Under the pieces are notes generated by a model. That model searched no databases, had not been told where the DNA came from, and saw only the letters and a program-made list of their open reading frames with translations. A stretch of DNA of 64,000 bases from Streptomyces sp. BK239 (GTDB taxonomy: Bacteria; Actinomycetota; Actinomycetes; Streptomycetales; Streptomycetaceae), in assembly GCF_004217285.1 (NCBI RefSeq), contig NZ_SHKS01000006.1, positions 1 through 64,000 of the forward strand. The letters run 5' to 3'. This document shows positions 32,687 to 42,159 of this stretch, in pieces (positions within the stretch are counted from its first letter, which is position 1; the number at the start of each line of letters is the position of its first letter). A program made the position numbers and the translations under genes.

Positions 32687-34489
32687 ATGCCAGCCACTTC
32701 CCAGTCGTATCCGAGCCGCAGACGCCGTACGTCCCGTCTGGTCGCCGCTGCCGCCGCTCTCGCCACCGCCGGCGCCCTGGCCGCGGCGATGCCGGCCGAC
32801 GCCCACGACGCCAAGGACTCCGGCAAGCAGGACGACCGCTACCAGGACGTCCAGCTGCTGTCCTTCAACGACCTGCACGGCAACCTGGAACCGCCGTCCG
32901 GCTCCTCCGGCCGGGTCACCGAGGTCCAGGCGGACGGCACCACGAAGACGATCGACGCGGGCGGCGTCGAGTACCTCGCCACGCACCTGCGCGAGGCGCG
33001 CAAGGGCAACCGCTACTCCATCACCGCGGCCGGCGGCGACATGGTCGGCGCCTCCCCGCTGATCTCGGGCCTGTTCCACGACGAGCCCACCATCGAGGCG
33101 CTGAACAAGCTTCAGCTGGACGTCACCTCCGTCGGCAACCACGAGTTCGACGAGGGCGCGAAGGAACTCCGCCGGCTGCAGAAGGGCGGCTGTCACCCGA
33201 CCGACGGCTGCTACACGGACGAGCGCTTCCAGGGCGCCGACTTCCCCTACCTCGCGGCGAACGTGCAGGACGAGAAGACCGGCACCCCGATCCTGAAGCC
33301 GTACTGGGTGTGGAAGGAGCACGGCGTCAAGATCGGCTTCATCGGCGTGACCCTGGAGGACACGCCGGGCGTGGTCTCCGCCGAGGGCGTCAAGGGCCTG
33401 AAGTTCAAGGACGAGGTCGAGACGATCAACAAGTACGCCAAGGAGCTGCAGAGCCAGGGCGTGAAGTCGATCGTGGCGCTGATCCACGAGGGCGGCCTGC
33501 CGGCCTCCACCGCGTACAACTACGACTGCGACTCGCCGGGTGCGGGCGACGGGATCTCCGGCCCCATCGTCGACATCGCGAAGAACGTCACGCCCGAGGT
33601 GGACGCGCTGGTGACGGGGCACACCCACGCCGCGTACGCGTGCACGATCAACGACCCGGCGGGCCGGCCGCGGACCGTCACCTCGGCCGCCTCCTTCGGC
33701 CGCCTCTACACGGACACCACGCTGACCTACGACCGTGTCACGGGTGACATCGCCCGCACCGCGGTCAAGTCCGCGAACCACGTGGTCACCCGGACGGTCC
33801 CGAAGGCCCCCGACATGACCGAGCTGATCGCCAAGTGGAACACCCTGGCGGCCCCCATCGGCAACCGCCCGATCGGCTACGTCTCCGGTGACGTCCCCAA
33901 CACGGGCACCGAGTCCCCGATGGGCGACCTCATCGCGGACGCGCAGCTCTGGTACGGCAGGAAGCTCGACGCCGACACCGACCTGGCGCTGATGAACCCC
34001 GGCGGCGTCCGGGCCGGCATCACCTACGCGGCCAAGGGCGCGGAGGGCGACGGCGTGGTGACGTACGCCGAGGGCTTCACCGTGCAGCCGTTCTCCAACA
34101 CCGTGAACCTGCAGAACTTCACCGGCGCCCAGCTGATCCAGGTGCTCAAGGAGCAGGTGAGCGGCTCGAACGCGAGCGCGCCGAAGATCCTCCAGCCGTC
34201 CGCCAACCTGACGTACACGCTGGACCTGACGAAGACCGGCGCCGACCGGGTCGTCACGGACTCCATCAGGCTGAACGGCGCGCCCGTCGACCCGGCCGCC
34301 GGCTACCGCGTCGCCACCAACAGCTTCCTCGCGGGCGGCGGCGACGGCTTCCCCACGCTGGGCCTCGGCACCGGTGACGTCGTCGGCGCCGACGACCTGA
34401 CGGCTCTCGAGCAGTACATGACCGCCAACTCCTCGGCCACGAACCCGATCGCGCCCCCGGCGGCGACCCGGATCACCATCGTGAAGTAG
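32687..34489 (+). CDS. Secreted 5'-nucleotidase / bifunctional UDP-sugar hydrolase type
   Basis: A 600-aa extracellular enzyme that releases phosphate from nucleotides. A long signal peptide (1-38: RRRRTSRLVAAAAALATAG) is followed by a metallophosphatase domain with Asp62 and His64 (SFNDLHGN), GGDMVGAS, GNHEFD at 151-156 and GHTHAAY, then a 5'-nucleotidase C-terminal domain (SPMGDLIADAQ, NPGGVRAG, GGGDGFPTL). No sorting signal is present, so it should be released. It fits the phosphate-scavenging theme of the window. ATG 32687 is preferred; the frame is open upstream without coding character. Confidence 0.93.
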   Translation: MPATSQSYPSRRRRTSRLVAAAAALATAGALAAAMPADAHDAKDSGKQDDRYQDVQLLSFNDLHGNLEPPSGSSGRVTEVQADGTTKTIDAGGVEYLATHLREARKGNRYSITAAGGDMVGASPLISGLFHDEPTIEALNKLQLDVTSVGNHEFDEGAKELRRLQKGGCHPTDGCYTDERFQGADFPYLAANVQDEKTGTPILKPYWVWKEHGVKIGFIGVTLEDTPGVVSAEGVKGLKFKDEVETINKYAKELQSQGVKSIVALIHEGGLPASTAYNYDCDSPGAGDGISGPIVDIAKNVTPEVDALVTGHTHAAYACTINDPAGRPRTVTSAASFGRLYTDTTLTYDRVTGDIARTAVKSANHVVTRTVPKAPDMTELIAKWNTLAAPIGNRPIGYVSGDVPNTGTESPMGDLIADAQLWYGRKLDADTDLALMNPGGVRAGITYAAKGAEGDGVVTYAEGFTVQPFSNTVNLQNFTGAQLIQVLKEQVSGSNASAPKILQPSANLTYTLDLTKTGADRVVTDSIRLNGAPVDPAAGYRVATNSFLAGGGDGFPTLGLGTGDVVGADDLTALEQYMTANSSATNPIAPPAATRITIVK

Positions 34490-34518
34490 CCCGAGACCGG
34501 TCGACCGGCAAGCACAAA

Positions 34519-34557
34519 GGGCCTGTTCCGTACGCGATGCACGTACGGAACAGGCCC
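34519..34557. terminator. Bidirectional terminator between convergent genes
   Basis: A perfect 16-bp stem (34519-34534 with 34542-34557) with a 7-nt loop, 30 bp after the nucleotidase stop and 22 bp before the end of the convergent gene. A short A-run precedes it, so it is best suited to end the minus-strand transcript but can serve both. Confidence 0.88.
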
Positions 34558-34578
34558 CGCCCGTCTCTTCGGCCCGGC

Positions 34579-36357
34579 TCAGCCCTGGGTCAGCAGCAGG
34601 CGGATCGAGCCGTCGGCGTTCTCCTTGCGCCAGGGGTACTCGCAGACCATCTTCTCGACCGGCTCGGCCGCCTCGACGTACGTGCGCTCGGGGTAGGCCT
34701 GGCACCTGTGCCGGTCGGCGTACCTGGGGCAGGCCCCGTCGGGCTTGCGGAACTGGTGGGCCTGCCAGGCCAGCGTGCCCGCGAGCTTCTCGCCCGGCGC
34801 GGTCGGCAGGTACTGGTTGCTGAAGAACGAGCCGATCATGCCGCCGGCGAGCGCCAGCGCGAGCAGCGCGCCCACCGCGGTGAACTGCCGCGGCCCGCGC
34901 GTCGTCCCGCCCGGCAGGGCACGCACCAGCGGGGTGAGCTTTCGCACCGCGAACACGCAGGCCAGCACCGTCAACGCGGTGAGCGTCACCTGGATCACGA
35001 TCATGGTGCGGGGGAAGAGCTGGACCTGCTGGTCCGCCTCCATGTGCCCGGCCAGCCAGAACCGGATGAACCAGGCGCTCGCGAAGCAGGCGAGCGGGGC
35101 GACGACCACGGCCTTGCGCAGCCCGAGCGCGACGGCGACGCCGAGCCCGATCAGGACGATCACGGCGTAGGTGTGCAGTCCGGCGAACTCCCCGAAGCCT
35201 GGGTACTCACCGGGTTCGTCCCAGGCCCGGCTGCTGAGCGGGGTGGTGCCGATGTAGGCGGGCTCTGTGAGGGTGTAGCCGGAGCACCACTGGTCGCGGG
35301 TGCCGGTGGCGCCGAGCAGCACCCGCAGATACGGGCCCGCGACGAGCAGGAACCCGGCCAGCGAACTGCCGAGGAAGAGGAGACCTCGCAGCCGTCCGGT
35401 CTGCCAGGGGTAGAAGAAGAGGACGGCGACGAGCACGCCGGGCAGGGACCACACGTGCCAGCCGGAGTAGACGAGGAAGAGCAGCCCGAAGACGACCCCG
35501 AGGAACGCGCCGCGCCCCGCCGTCCCGCGGGTGGTGAAGCGGGGCGAGGCCCGCAGCCACAGCAGCAGCTTCGCGATGAGCGGCACCAGGGCGACGAGGA
35601 CGAACGGGCTGTACGGCTTGTGCGGCAGCGTCTGCTGGAGCGCGGGCAGCAGGCCGACGGCGAGCGCCGGCAGCGGCCGCAGGCACGACCGCCAGGCGAG
35701 GTAGGCGACCGGCCCGGTCAGCGCGACGAACGCGATGAACAGCCACTTCAGCCCGAAGGCGGGCTGCCCTCCCAGGAATCCGGCCTTGGCCGCGTACCCG
35801 AGTATGTAGGGCACGGCGGGCGGGTAGAACGCGTCCATCGAGCCGGTGTGCAGGATCTCCTCGGCCCAGCCGAGGATGCGGTTGTTGTCGCCGTAGGGTC
35901 CGTTGAGGGGCCAGGGGGTGCCGCGCAGGGCGAACACCTGGCCCGCGCCGATGAACCCGGTGCTCAGCCCGGCGACGGCCGCCGCGGCGAGCCGGACCGT
36001 CACCGCCCGCACCCGCTCGCTCCCGCGCACGGTCGCCCAGCCCACCACGGCGAGGACGACCAGCACGAGCAGGGCGAGCCGGAACTGAAGGTTCGACAGC
36101 CCGCTGACCTGACCCACCCGCGTGACCGGGCTGTTGGCGACCGTCACACCCCAGTACGTGAACCCCAACGCCGTCGCCACGGCGACCACGCACTCGGCGA
36201 GAGCCGGCCACCAACGGCGGGCGAGCGCCTGCGCACGCTCCTTGACCGCACGGCGACCGGCCGACGCTGTCGCGTCCCGTTCGGCCTCGGAGGCCTCATC
36301 GACCTGGGACGGCACGGCCGTCTCCACGGACGGGGATGTCTTCAACTGTGTCTCCAT
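34579..36357 (-). CDS. GT-C-type membrane glycosyltransferase-like protein
   Basis: A protein of about 592 aa with roughly 11-12 helices. The block NNRILGWAEEILHTGSMDAFYPPA (shortened: Asn-Asn-Arg ... Tyr-Pro-Pro) in the first half and a C-terminal soluble domain resemble the arabinofuranosyltransferase (AftA-like) branch of GT-C enzymes, which use polyprenyl-phosphate sugars outside the membrane. The exact sugar is unknown. ATG 36357 is a choice among several starts without a good ribosome site (GTG 36411, ATG 36381). It follows a GT2 gene, so both may build one envelope glycan. Confidence 0.65.
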   Translation of the reverse strand: METQLKTSPSVETAVPSQVDEASEAERDATASAGRRAVKERAQALARRWWPALAECVVAVATALGFTYWGVTVANSPVTRVGQVSGLSNLQFRLALLVLVVLAVVGWATVRGSERVRAVTVRLAAAAVAGLSTGFIGAGQVFALRGTPWPLNGPYGDNNRILGWAEEILHTGSMDAFYPPAVPYILGYAAKAGFLGGQPAFGLKWLFIAFVALTGPVAYLAWRSCLRPLPALAVGLLPALQQTLPHKPYSPFVLVALVPLIAKLLLWLRASPRFTTRGTAGRGAFLGVVFGLLFLVYSGWHVWSLPGVLVAVLFFYPWQTGRLRGLLFLGSSLAGFLLVAGPYLRVLLGATGTRDQWCSGYTLTEPAYIGTTPLSSRAWDEPGEYPGFGEFAGLHTYAVIVLIGLGVAVALGLRKAVVVAPLACFASAWFIRFWLAGHMEADQQVQLFPRTMIVIQVTLTALTVLACVFAVRKLTPLVRALPGGTTRGPRQFTAVGALLALALAGGMIGSFFSNQYLPTAPGEKLAGTLAWQAHQFRKPDGACPRYADRHRCQAYPERTYVEAAEPVEKMVCEYPWRKENADGSIRLLLTQG

Positions 36358-36422
36358 GATGAGCGGCCGGGCAGGGGACATCAGCCGCCGCGAACGTGAA
36401 AAGCCGGGCACCGGCGAAGCGC

Positions 36423-36455
36423 GGGGCCCTCGGGGCCGTCAGAGATGAGGGCCCC
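36423..36455 (-). terminator. Hairpin after the GT2 gene
   Basis: Perfect 9-bp arms GGGGCCCTC / GAGGGCCCC (36423-36431 and 36447-36455) with a 15-nt loop, 19 bp beyond the GT2 stop. No T-run follows on the minus strand, so it may be only a partial terminator before the next gene. Confidence 0.5.
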
Positions 36456-36474
36456 CAAGAGAGATGACGGCAAA

Positions 36475-38145
36475 TCAGGCTCCCCGGGTTCCCCCGCGAA
36501 CCCTCCGAACAACACGTCCGAGCCCGCGCCTGATCCGGATCGGCATCGACGGCGGCTCGGGAACGGGCCTGATCTCCACGACGAACCGCCCGCGCTTCGG
36601 GCCGACGCTCACCGTGTGCGGGCGGTCGTCGCCGTCGGCCCGCGGCAGGACGACGACCCGCTGTTCGGCCTGGCGCGGGACGTCGGCCCCGAGGGCCGTG
36701 CCCAGGCCGCCGCGGGCGGTGAGCCCTTCGGCGGCGCACCGCAGGGAGACCTCCCAGGTGCCGGGGCCGAGGGGACGGCCGTCGTCGGCGGCGGCGAGAT
36801 CGACCGAGGCACGGAACCCGGCGAGCCCGAAGTCATACGTCTCCTTGCCGCGGCTGACCGTGAGGTGCGGTGTGGCCTCGAGTCGCGCCGGAAGGACGAG
36901 CTCCCGTTCGGTGCCGGTGTGCCGGAGCAGCACCTCGGTGCGCAGGGTGCCGGTGTCGACCTGGTCGAGGTAGGCGTATCCGGAGAGTTCGACGACGCTG
37001 CCGTCCCAGCCGACCTTGTCGAGTCGGCGGCGTGGGCTGGCACCGAGTGCGGCGTCGGTGATGTCACACAGCTCCTCGTACGCGGCGGAGGAGACCGGAG
37101 GGAAGGGGGCGGGGGCGTAGAGCCGGCCGCCGCGGGCCAGGGCTTTGCCGGGCCGTCCTGCCATGTCCCACTCGACGACGGCGGCGAGTTCGTCCAGGAG
37201 TCCTTCCCGCAGGCAGTGCACTCGCAGCCGCTCCGCGACGTCGAGCTCGGCGAGGACTCCGGGCGTGACCCAGGTGTGCGCGTGCGGGGCTGCGAGGTCG
37301 GCGAGTTCCTTGCGTTCCTCGGGACCGGCGGCGAGGAACCGGCGGTCGAAGCGGCGTAACAGCTCCGCCTTGGCGTGCCGGGCCACCATCCGGTCGCGCG
37401 TCGGGCCGGGCTCGGTGAGGCCTGTGACCAGTTCCACCGTCTCCGCGGCTTGGGCGACCATGGTCGGGTAGTCGAGGCCGCCGAGGGTGATGTTGCCGTT
37501 GTCGCCGCGTCGGACGAGGTAGTAGCAGTCGTAGTCGGCGACGATCGATATGACCTCGCTGTGCAGGTAGGCGCGGGCGACGAAGTGCTGGTCCTCGCTG
37601 ATGCGCATGTGCTCGGGGAAGCGCAGCCCGTGCTCCTCCAGCATGGCCCGCCGGAACAGCTTGAACGGCATCAGCGTGTAGTACACGGCCGCCTTGTCGG
37701 CGCGGTCGACGTTCTTGGCGAAAACCTCCCGAACCTCCGGCCGGATGACCCTCCCCACGCCGACGAGTTTGCCCAGGACGGTGTCCGCGCCGTTCTTCTC
37801 GGCCATGGCGACCAGACGCTCCAGCGTCTCGGGCCCCAGGCAGTCGTCACCGTCGAGAAAGAACACGTACCGCCCGGTGGCGTGGTCGAGCCCGACGTTG
37901 CGGGGCCGGCTGGGGCCGCCGGACGCCTCCTGGTGAACGACCGTCATCCGCCAGGGCTTGTCCTTCGCCCAGGCGTCGAGGACCTCGCCACTGCCGTCCG
38001 TACTGCCGTCGTCGACGGCGACGACCTCGACGGCGTCCATCCCGATGCTCTGCCGGGCCACCGACGCGAGCGTCTGCTCCAGGTACGGCATCGCGTTGAA
38101 CACGGGTATGACCACGGAAACCGTAGGAAGGAGCTCTGCGCTCAT
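36475..38145 (-). CDS. Family 2 glycosyltransferase with beta-rich C-terminal domain
   Basis: A 556-aa cytoplasmic enzyme. The N-terminal GT-A domain shows SVVIPVFNAMPYLEQTL, the nucleotide Asp-Asp-Gly-Ser at 45-48, and the metal site D-G-D-D at 98-101 (FFLDGDD); SEDQHF is the catalytic acidic motif. Residues 330-530 are beta-rich, like the linker and trimerisation modules of wall teichoic acid transferases (TarS/TarP type). A role in decorating or making a wall polymer is inferred. The end is very basic (RRGLGRVVRRVRG), which could bind the membrane. Confidence 0.85.
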   Translation of the reverse strand: MSAELLPTVSVVIPVFNAMPYLEQTLASVARQSIGMDAVEVVAVDDGSTDGSGEVLDAWAKDKPWRMTVVHQEASGGPSRPRNVGLDHATGRYVFFLDGDDCLGPETLERLVAMAEKNGADTVLGKLVGVGRVIRPEVREVFAKNVDRADKAAVYYTLMPFKLFRRAMLEEHGLRFPEHMRISEDQHFVARAYLHSEVISIVADYDCYYLVRRGDNGNITLGGLDYPTMVAQAAETVELVTGLTEPGPTRDRMVARHAKAELLRRFDRRFLAAGPEERKELADLAAPHAHTWVTPGVLAELDVAERLRVHCLREGLLDELAAVVEWDMAGRPGKALARGGRLYAPAPFPPVSSAAYEELCDITDAALGASPRRRLDKVGWDGSVVELSGYAYLDQVDTGTLRTEVLLRHTGTERELVLPARLEATPHLTVSRGKETYDFGLAGFRASVDLAAADDGRPLGPGTWEVSLRCAAEGLTARGGLGTALGADVPRQAEQRVVVLPRADGDDRPHTVSVGPKRGRFVVEIRPVPEPPSMPIRIRRGLGRVVRRVRGGTRGA

Positions 38146-38530
38146 CGAGTTAATACCCCCAGAGAAACCTCGAATGTGCGGACAAGATTAGGTGCCGGGT
38201 GGTCATGTTTCTAGAACGCTCAGGTTGCCGCAGGTCATTTTCTCGCCCATGGAAGTAATCTGCGCGCAGCCGGTGGCCGTGAAAGCGAAGACCGCTAAAG
38301 CGAATGCAGTGAATAAATTCGCCCGAGGAAAGTTCTCGCAAATCGCCCAAAATGAGATAAGGGTATGCAAGAAAAGGCGTGTGAAGTATGCGCGGACGAT
38401 GACGTCGACACCGGCAAGCGTTCTCGAACGCACTCACGGCAGCCGTCGTCCCGACCTTGAGCCCCCTGAAGCGCTGAGCGAGGGGAGGTGCCGTCCTGGT
38501 GAGCGGCATGCGTTGATGCCGTCCCGGGCC
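38146..38530. promoter_or_regulatory. AT-rich intergenic region
   Basis: No gene is supported in these 385 bp. GC content is about 48% over 38281-38400 by my count, far below the surrounding sequence at around 70%. It should contain the promoter of the GT2 gene. The composition suggests a target of the AT-binding silencer Lsr2 or a scar of acquired DNA. Confidence 0.55.
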
Positions 38531-39655
38531 TCAGTCGCTCTTCCTCCGGTCGAACCACACCGTCGCCAGCGTGGGCAGCAATCCGGCCCAGAAGATCACT
38601 TGGGGGATCGTCCGCTCCGTCCACGGGACCTGGGTGAGGAGCAGTGCGCAGAGCATCGCCCAGGCCGCTTGGGCCAGGACGATGCGGGCCCAGGTGCGGC
38701 GGCGGATCAGAGAGCGGAGGTTGACCCGGACGCCGGTGCGTAGCCGCCGGTACCTCAGCAGGGCTCCGAGCGTCCAGATCACGGCCATCGGCACGAGGTT
38801 CCAGAGCCGTTGACCGAGCGGCAGCGGAAGCGTGCGCTGGACCTCGCCCTCCATCTGAAAGAGGTCGAGCCCGACGCCGGCGAGCGCCACACAGAGCAAC
38901 GCGAGCCAGCGGATGCCGCGCAGCAGGCGGTAGGAGGCGTCGTCGAGACCGCGCTGCATCGTGGTCGAGTCCGGGACGGAGGCGAGCGCGTCAGCGTACA
39001 GGGTGGCCGCCTGCGTCGCGTTGACGCCGGGTGTGGTCGCGGCTTCCTTCGTCCGCCGTTCCAGGGCGGCCTTGTGCTGCGGGTCCAGGCGGAGGATCGC
39101 CTCGTCCAGTCCCGCGGCGACGGTGCGGTTGTTCGCCAGGTCGGCGATCGTCCAGGCCACCTCGTACGCGAACACCTTCTCGGGACCCAACCGGATGGCC
39201 TGATCGGCCAGTTCCCCCGACTCGCGCAGGAAGCCGTCCATGGCCCGTCGGTCCACGGCCCCGCCGTGGGCCTGACCGTGGCGCACCACTCGGATGCGGT
39301 ACAGCCAGTTGGCGAGCAGCGCGTAGCCGTACCAGTGGTCGGGGGCGAGGCGGATCACCTCTCGCAGGACGTCCTCGGTCTCCACGAAGCGGCCGCCCAC
39401 CGCCTGCAGGGCGTGTGCGTGCATGAGGAGCGCGCCGACGTCCTCGGGGTCGAGGGCGAGCGCCCGCTCGGTGGCCTCCAGTGCCTTCGTCCCGTCCGGG
39501 GCGTCGCCCAGGTGGCTGTGCGCGAGCCCGACCCAGGCGCGGACGTCCTCCGGCACCTCCGCGAGCCGCTGGGCCAGCAACTGCCGGGCCTCGTCGTACC
39601 GCTTCAGGTCGATGAGTACGTCGGCCCGCTCCACGACGGGATGCACGGTGCTCAC
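38531..39655 (-). CDS. TPR-repeat membrane protein
   Basis: A 374-aa protein: tetratricopeptide-like helices in residues 1-130 (ADVLIDLKRYDEARQLL, ALEATERALALDPEDV), a helical middle part, and four membrane helices in the C-terminal 130 residues. GTG 39655 overlaps the stop of the AAA+ gene as GTGA, so the two proteins are made together. It probably tethers the ATPase or its client to the membrane. The family is otherwise unknown to me. Confidence 0.8.
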   Translation of the reverse strand: MSTVHPVVERADVLIDLKRYDEARQLLAQRLAEVPEDVRAWVGLAHSHLGDAPDGTKALEATERALALDPEDVGALLMHAHALQAVGGRFVETEDVLREVIRLAPDHWYGYALLANWLYRIRVVRHGQAHGGAVDRRAMDGFLRESGELADQAIRLGPEKVFAYEVAWTIADLANNRTVAAGLDEAILRLDPQHKAALERRTKEAATTPGVNATQAATLYADALASVPDSTTMQRGLDDASYRLLRGIRWLALLCVALAGVGLDLFQMEGEVQRTLPLPLGQRLWNLVPMAVIWTLGALLRYRRLRTGVRVNLRSLIRRRTWARIVLAQAAWAMLCALLLTQVPWTERTIPQVIFWAGLLPTLATVWFDRRKSD

Positions 39656-40890
39656 AGCTTGCGTCTCTTCTTCAGGTAGGCGACGAGGTCGTCGTACATC
39701 CCGCCCTCGTTGGCGAACATCGCCACGTTGCGGGCGGAGGCGAACCAGGGCTCGGCCGACGGGACGACGTCCTTCGCGGCGGCCAGCAGGTCCTTCATGC
39801 CGATCATGCGGACGGTGCCGGTACGCGCCGAGTCGAGCAGCGCCCGCTCGGCGGCCGTCTCGCACACATGGGCCAGGTCGGCGCCGGACAGCCCTTCGCT
39901 GACCTTGGCGAGCTTGCCCAAGTCGATGTTCTCGACGGGGCGTTCGCGCAGGTGGTAGCGGAGGATCGCCTCGCGGGCCGGGGCGTCGGGCGGCAGCACG
40001 AGCAGGGTGCGGTCCAGACGGCCGGGGCGGCGCAGGGCGAGGTCCACGTCCCAGGGCACGTTGGTGGCGGCCAGGACGAACACGCCCTCGTTGGCGTCGG
40101 ACCCGATGCCGTCGAGTTCCGCCAGCAGTTGGTTGACGGTGTTGCGCATGCCGCTGTGTGCGGTGCGGCTGCGTTTGGCGCCCAGCGCGTCCAGCTCGTC
40201 GAGGAAGACCACGCACGGGGCCTGGCGGCGGGCGGTCTCGAAGACCTCGTGCATGTTGCGCTCGGAGTTGCCGATCCACATGTCGAGGACGTCGTTGACG
40301 GACACGGACAGGAAACCGGCGCCGAGTTCACCGGCGACCGCGCGGGCGATGAACGTCTTGCCGCAGCCGGGCGGCCCGTACAGCAGCAGTCCGCCGCGCA
40401 GGCTCTTGCCGTACAGGCGACGCAGTTCGGGGTTGCGCAGCGGGGCGAGGAAGGCCGCCTCCAGCCGGTCCTTGACGTCCCGCATGCCGCCGACGTCGGC
40501 CAGTCGCACGGCGCCCGGCCGCTCCACGTCCCACGCGTCGGCGTCGCCGAGGTCGTCCTGCGTGTCGGCGCGGAGCGGCGCCTCGACGAACCTCGGCGGG
40601 ACGACACCCTCGACCTGCTCCTCGGCGGCTTTCCAGTCGAACCCCGTGCGTGCTGTCGTCAGAGGGGCCTCCGCGGGGCGTGCGGGCGCCCCGAGTGCCC
40701 GGGCCATCAACTCCCGTGCCTGCGCGTCCCCCGGAGCATGCTGAAGCGCGACGGCGACCTCGGCGACGGCGGCGTCCGCCCGTCCCTCACCGAGGAGGAG
40801 CTCGGCCAGGTGCAGTCGCAACGGAACGTCGGCGGGGGCCGCCGCGACTGCCGTGCGCAGACTGTGGATCAGGGGCGGCTCTTCCGGCAT
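39652..40890 (-). CDS. AAA+ ATPase with N-terminal TPR-like region
   Basis: A 412-aa classical AAA ATPase (FtsH/VPS4/p97-like core). Walker A GPPGCGKT is at 172-179, Walker B VVFLDELD at 227-234, and the second region of homology contains LAATNVPWDVDLALRRPGRLD with two Arg fingers. Residues 1-70 form TPR-like helices and 85-125 a linker. No protease domain is attached, so it likely remodels proteins. Its only partner gene is the overlapping TPR membrane protein. Confidence 0.87.
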   Translation of the reverse strand: MPEEPPLIHSLRTAVAAAPADVPLRLHLAELLLGEGRADAAVAEVAVALQHAPGDAQARELMARALGAPARPAEAPLTTARTGFDWKAAEEQVEGVVPPRFVEAPLRADTQDDLGDADAWDVERPGAVRLADVGGMRDVKDRLEAAFLAPLRNPELRRLYGKSLRGGLLLYGPPGCGKTFIARAVAGELGAGFLSVSVNDVLDMWIGNSERNMHEVFETARRQAPCVVFLDELDALGAKRSRTAHSGMRNTVNQLLAELDGIGSDANEGVFVLAATNVPWDVDLALRRPGRLDRTLLVLPPDAPAREAILRYHLRERPVENIDLGKLAKVSEGLSGADLAHVCETAAERALLDSARTGTVRMIGMKDLLAAAKDVVPSAEPWFASARNVAMFANEGGMYDDLVAYLKKRRKL

Positions 40891-40948
40891 GGCCCCTACC
40901 TTACGGAGCCCCTCCGACAGTCCCTCCGCCCGCCCGGAGGACGGTCGT

Positions 40949-42067
40949 TCAGGAGGTCGACGGCGTCCAGCCCGCCAGCCAGGCCGCGATCTCCTGGTTC
41001 GCTGCCTGGGTGTCGGTCAGTTGGGGGCGGTCGCTGCTTGCCGGGTCCGCGCCGGCGCCGGTGTTGCGGTACTCCGCGAAGCGGTCGTCCTTCCAGGAGA
41101 AGCCGCTCATGTCCGTCCACGGGGCGGTCCTGATCGCGGCGCTGAGGTTGGTGTTGCGGACCGTGGTCTGCGGGTCGAGGGTGGCGTCCCCGCCGGCGTG
41201 CCAGGGGCGGCCGAGGTAGAAGCTGCGGCTGGAGACGTCGCCGCTCACCGTGGAGTTGGCGATCAGGATGCCCTTGCGGTTCGCGGCCGTGCTGGGGGCG
41301 GTGACGTAACCGGCCGAGGTGCCGTTCCAGCGCTTCTTCAACGTGATGACGGACCGGTCGATCACCGCGGTGGCCCGGCCGAAGATGAAGTCGACGTTTC
41401 CGACGATCGAGGAGTTCGCCATGTAGACGCGGCCCAGCCGGTCCTTGGACGCGGTGTCCAGGAGCAGGGTGTCCTGGTCGCCGCTGACGGTGACGCCGTC
41501 CAGGACGACCTTGTCCGCGGCGGTGCGCAGGGCGACCGCCTGCTGGGCGATGTTCTGGTGGGCGGCCTCGTCGAAGTCGTTGGAGAAGGTCAGGTTGCGG
41601 GCCTGGAAGTCGTCCGCCTCGACGGCCACGGTCGCGCTGCCGCCCGTGCCGTAGGTGCCCGAGCCGTCGGGCTTCGGCGTCCCCGACGCGTTGTTGTAGA
41701 CGATCACTGTGTCCTTGCGGTTGCCGCCCGTGCCCTGGATGGTGACGTGCGGCTTGTTGGAGGGAACCTTGACGAGCTCCCGGTACGTCCCCGGCTTGAC
41801 CGAGATGACGACGCGGGAGGGGTTGTTCGCCGGTACGGCGTTCACCGCGGCCTGCACGGTCCTGTACTGGCCGGAGCCGTCCTGCGCGACCGTGAGGGTC
41901 GTGGCGGCGGCGGCCGCGGACGCGGTGCGCTGCGCGTCCGCGCCGAACAGTCCGAGATCCGCGCCGAAGGCGAGCGCGAAGGCGCCGGTCGTGGCCAGTG
42001 CCAGCGGGAGGCTCACCGCGGCGGCGCCGCGCCGGCGGTGAGAGGTCGTGCGGCGGAAGTCGCTCAT
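40949..42067 (-). CDS. Secreted pectinesterase
   Basis: A 372-aa family CE8 enzyme that removes methyl groups from pectin. A signal peptide of about 50 residues (SHRRRGAAAVSLPLALATTG) is followed by a right-handed beta helix with the family signatures GTYRELVKV, QQAVALR, GDQDTLLLD (catalytic Asp), VDFIFGRA (catalytic Asp) and YLGRPW. It fits growth on plant material. No ribosome site or operon partner stands out. Confidence 0.92.
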   Translation of the reverse strand: MSDFRRTTSHRRRGAAAVSLPLALATTGAFALAFGADLGLFGADAQRTASAAAAATTLTVAQDGSGQYRTVQAAVNAVPANNPSRVVISVKPGTYRELVKVPSNKPHVTIQGTGGNRKDTVIVYNNASGTPKPDGSGTYGTGGSATVAVEADDFQARNLTFSNDFDEAAHQNIAQQAVALRTAADKVVLDGVTVSGDQDTLLLDTASKDRLGRVYMANSSIVGNVDFIFGRATAVIDRSVITLKKRWNGTSAGYVTAPSTAANRKGILIANSTVSGDVSSRSFYLGRPWHAGGDATLDPQTTVRNTNLSAAIRTAPWTDMSGFSWKDDRFAEYRNTGAGADPASSDRPQLTDTQAANQEIAAWLAGWTPSTS

Positions 42068-42159
42068 GTGTGGGGTTTCCGTTCCGTGCGAGGGGGAGGG
42101 ACCACCCTGACGACGTGGGTCATCCGGGGGTCGCCGCTCGCTGCGGAAAGGTTGCCGCC

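Noticed and set aside
38295..38624. Minus-strand 109-codon frame in the AT-rich gap
   Set aside because: No ribosome site, no codon bias, and low similarity to a folded protein; it overlaps the end of the TPR gene.
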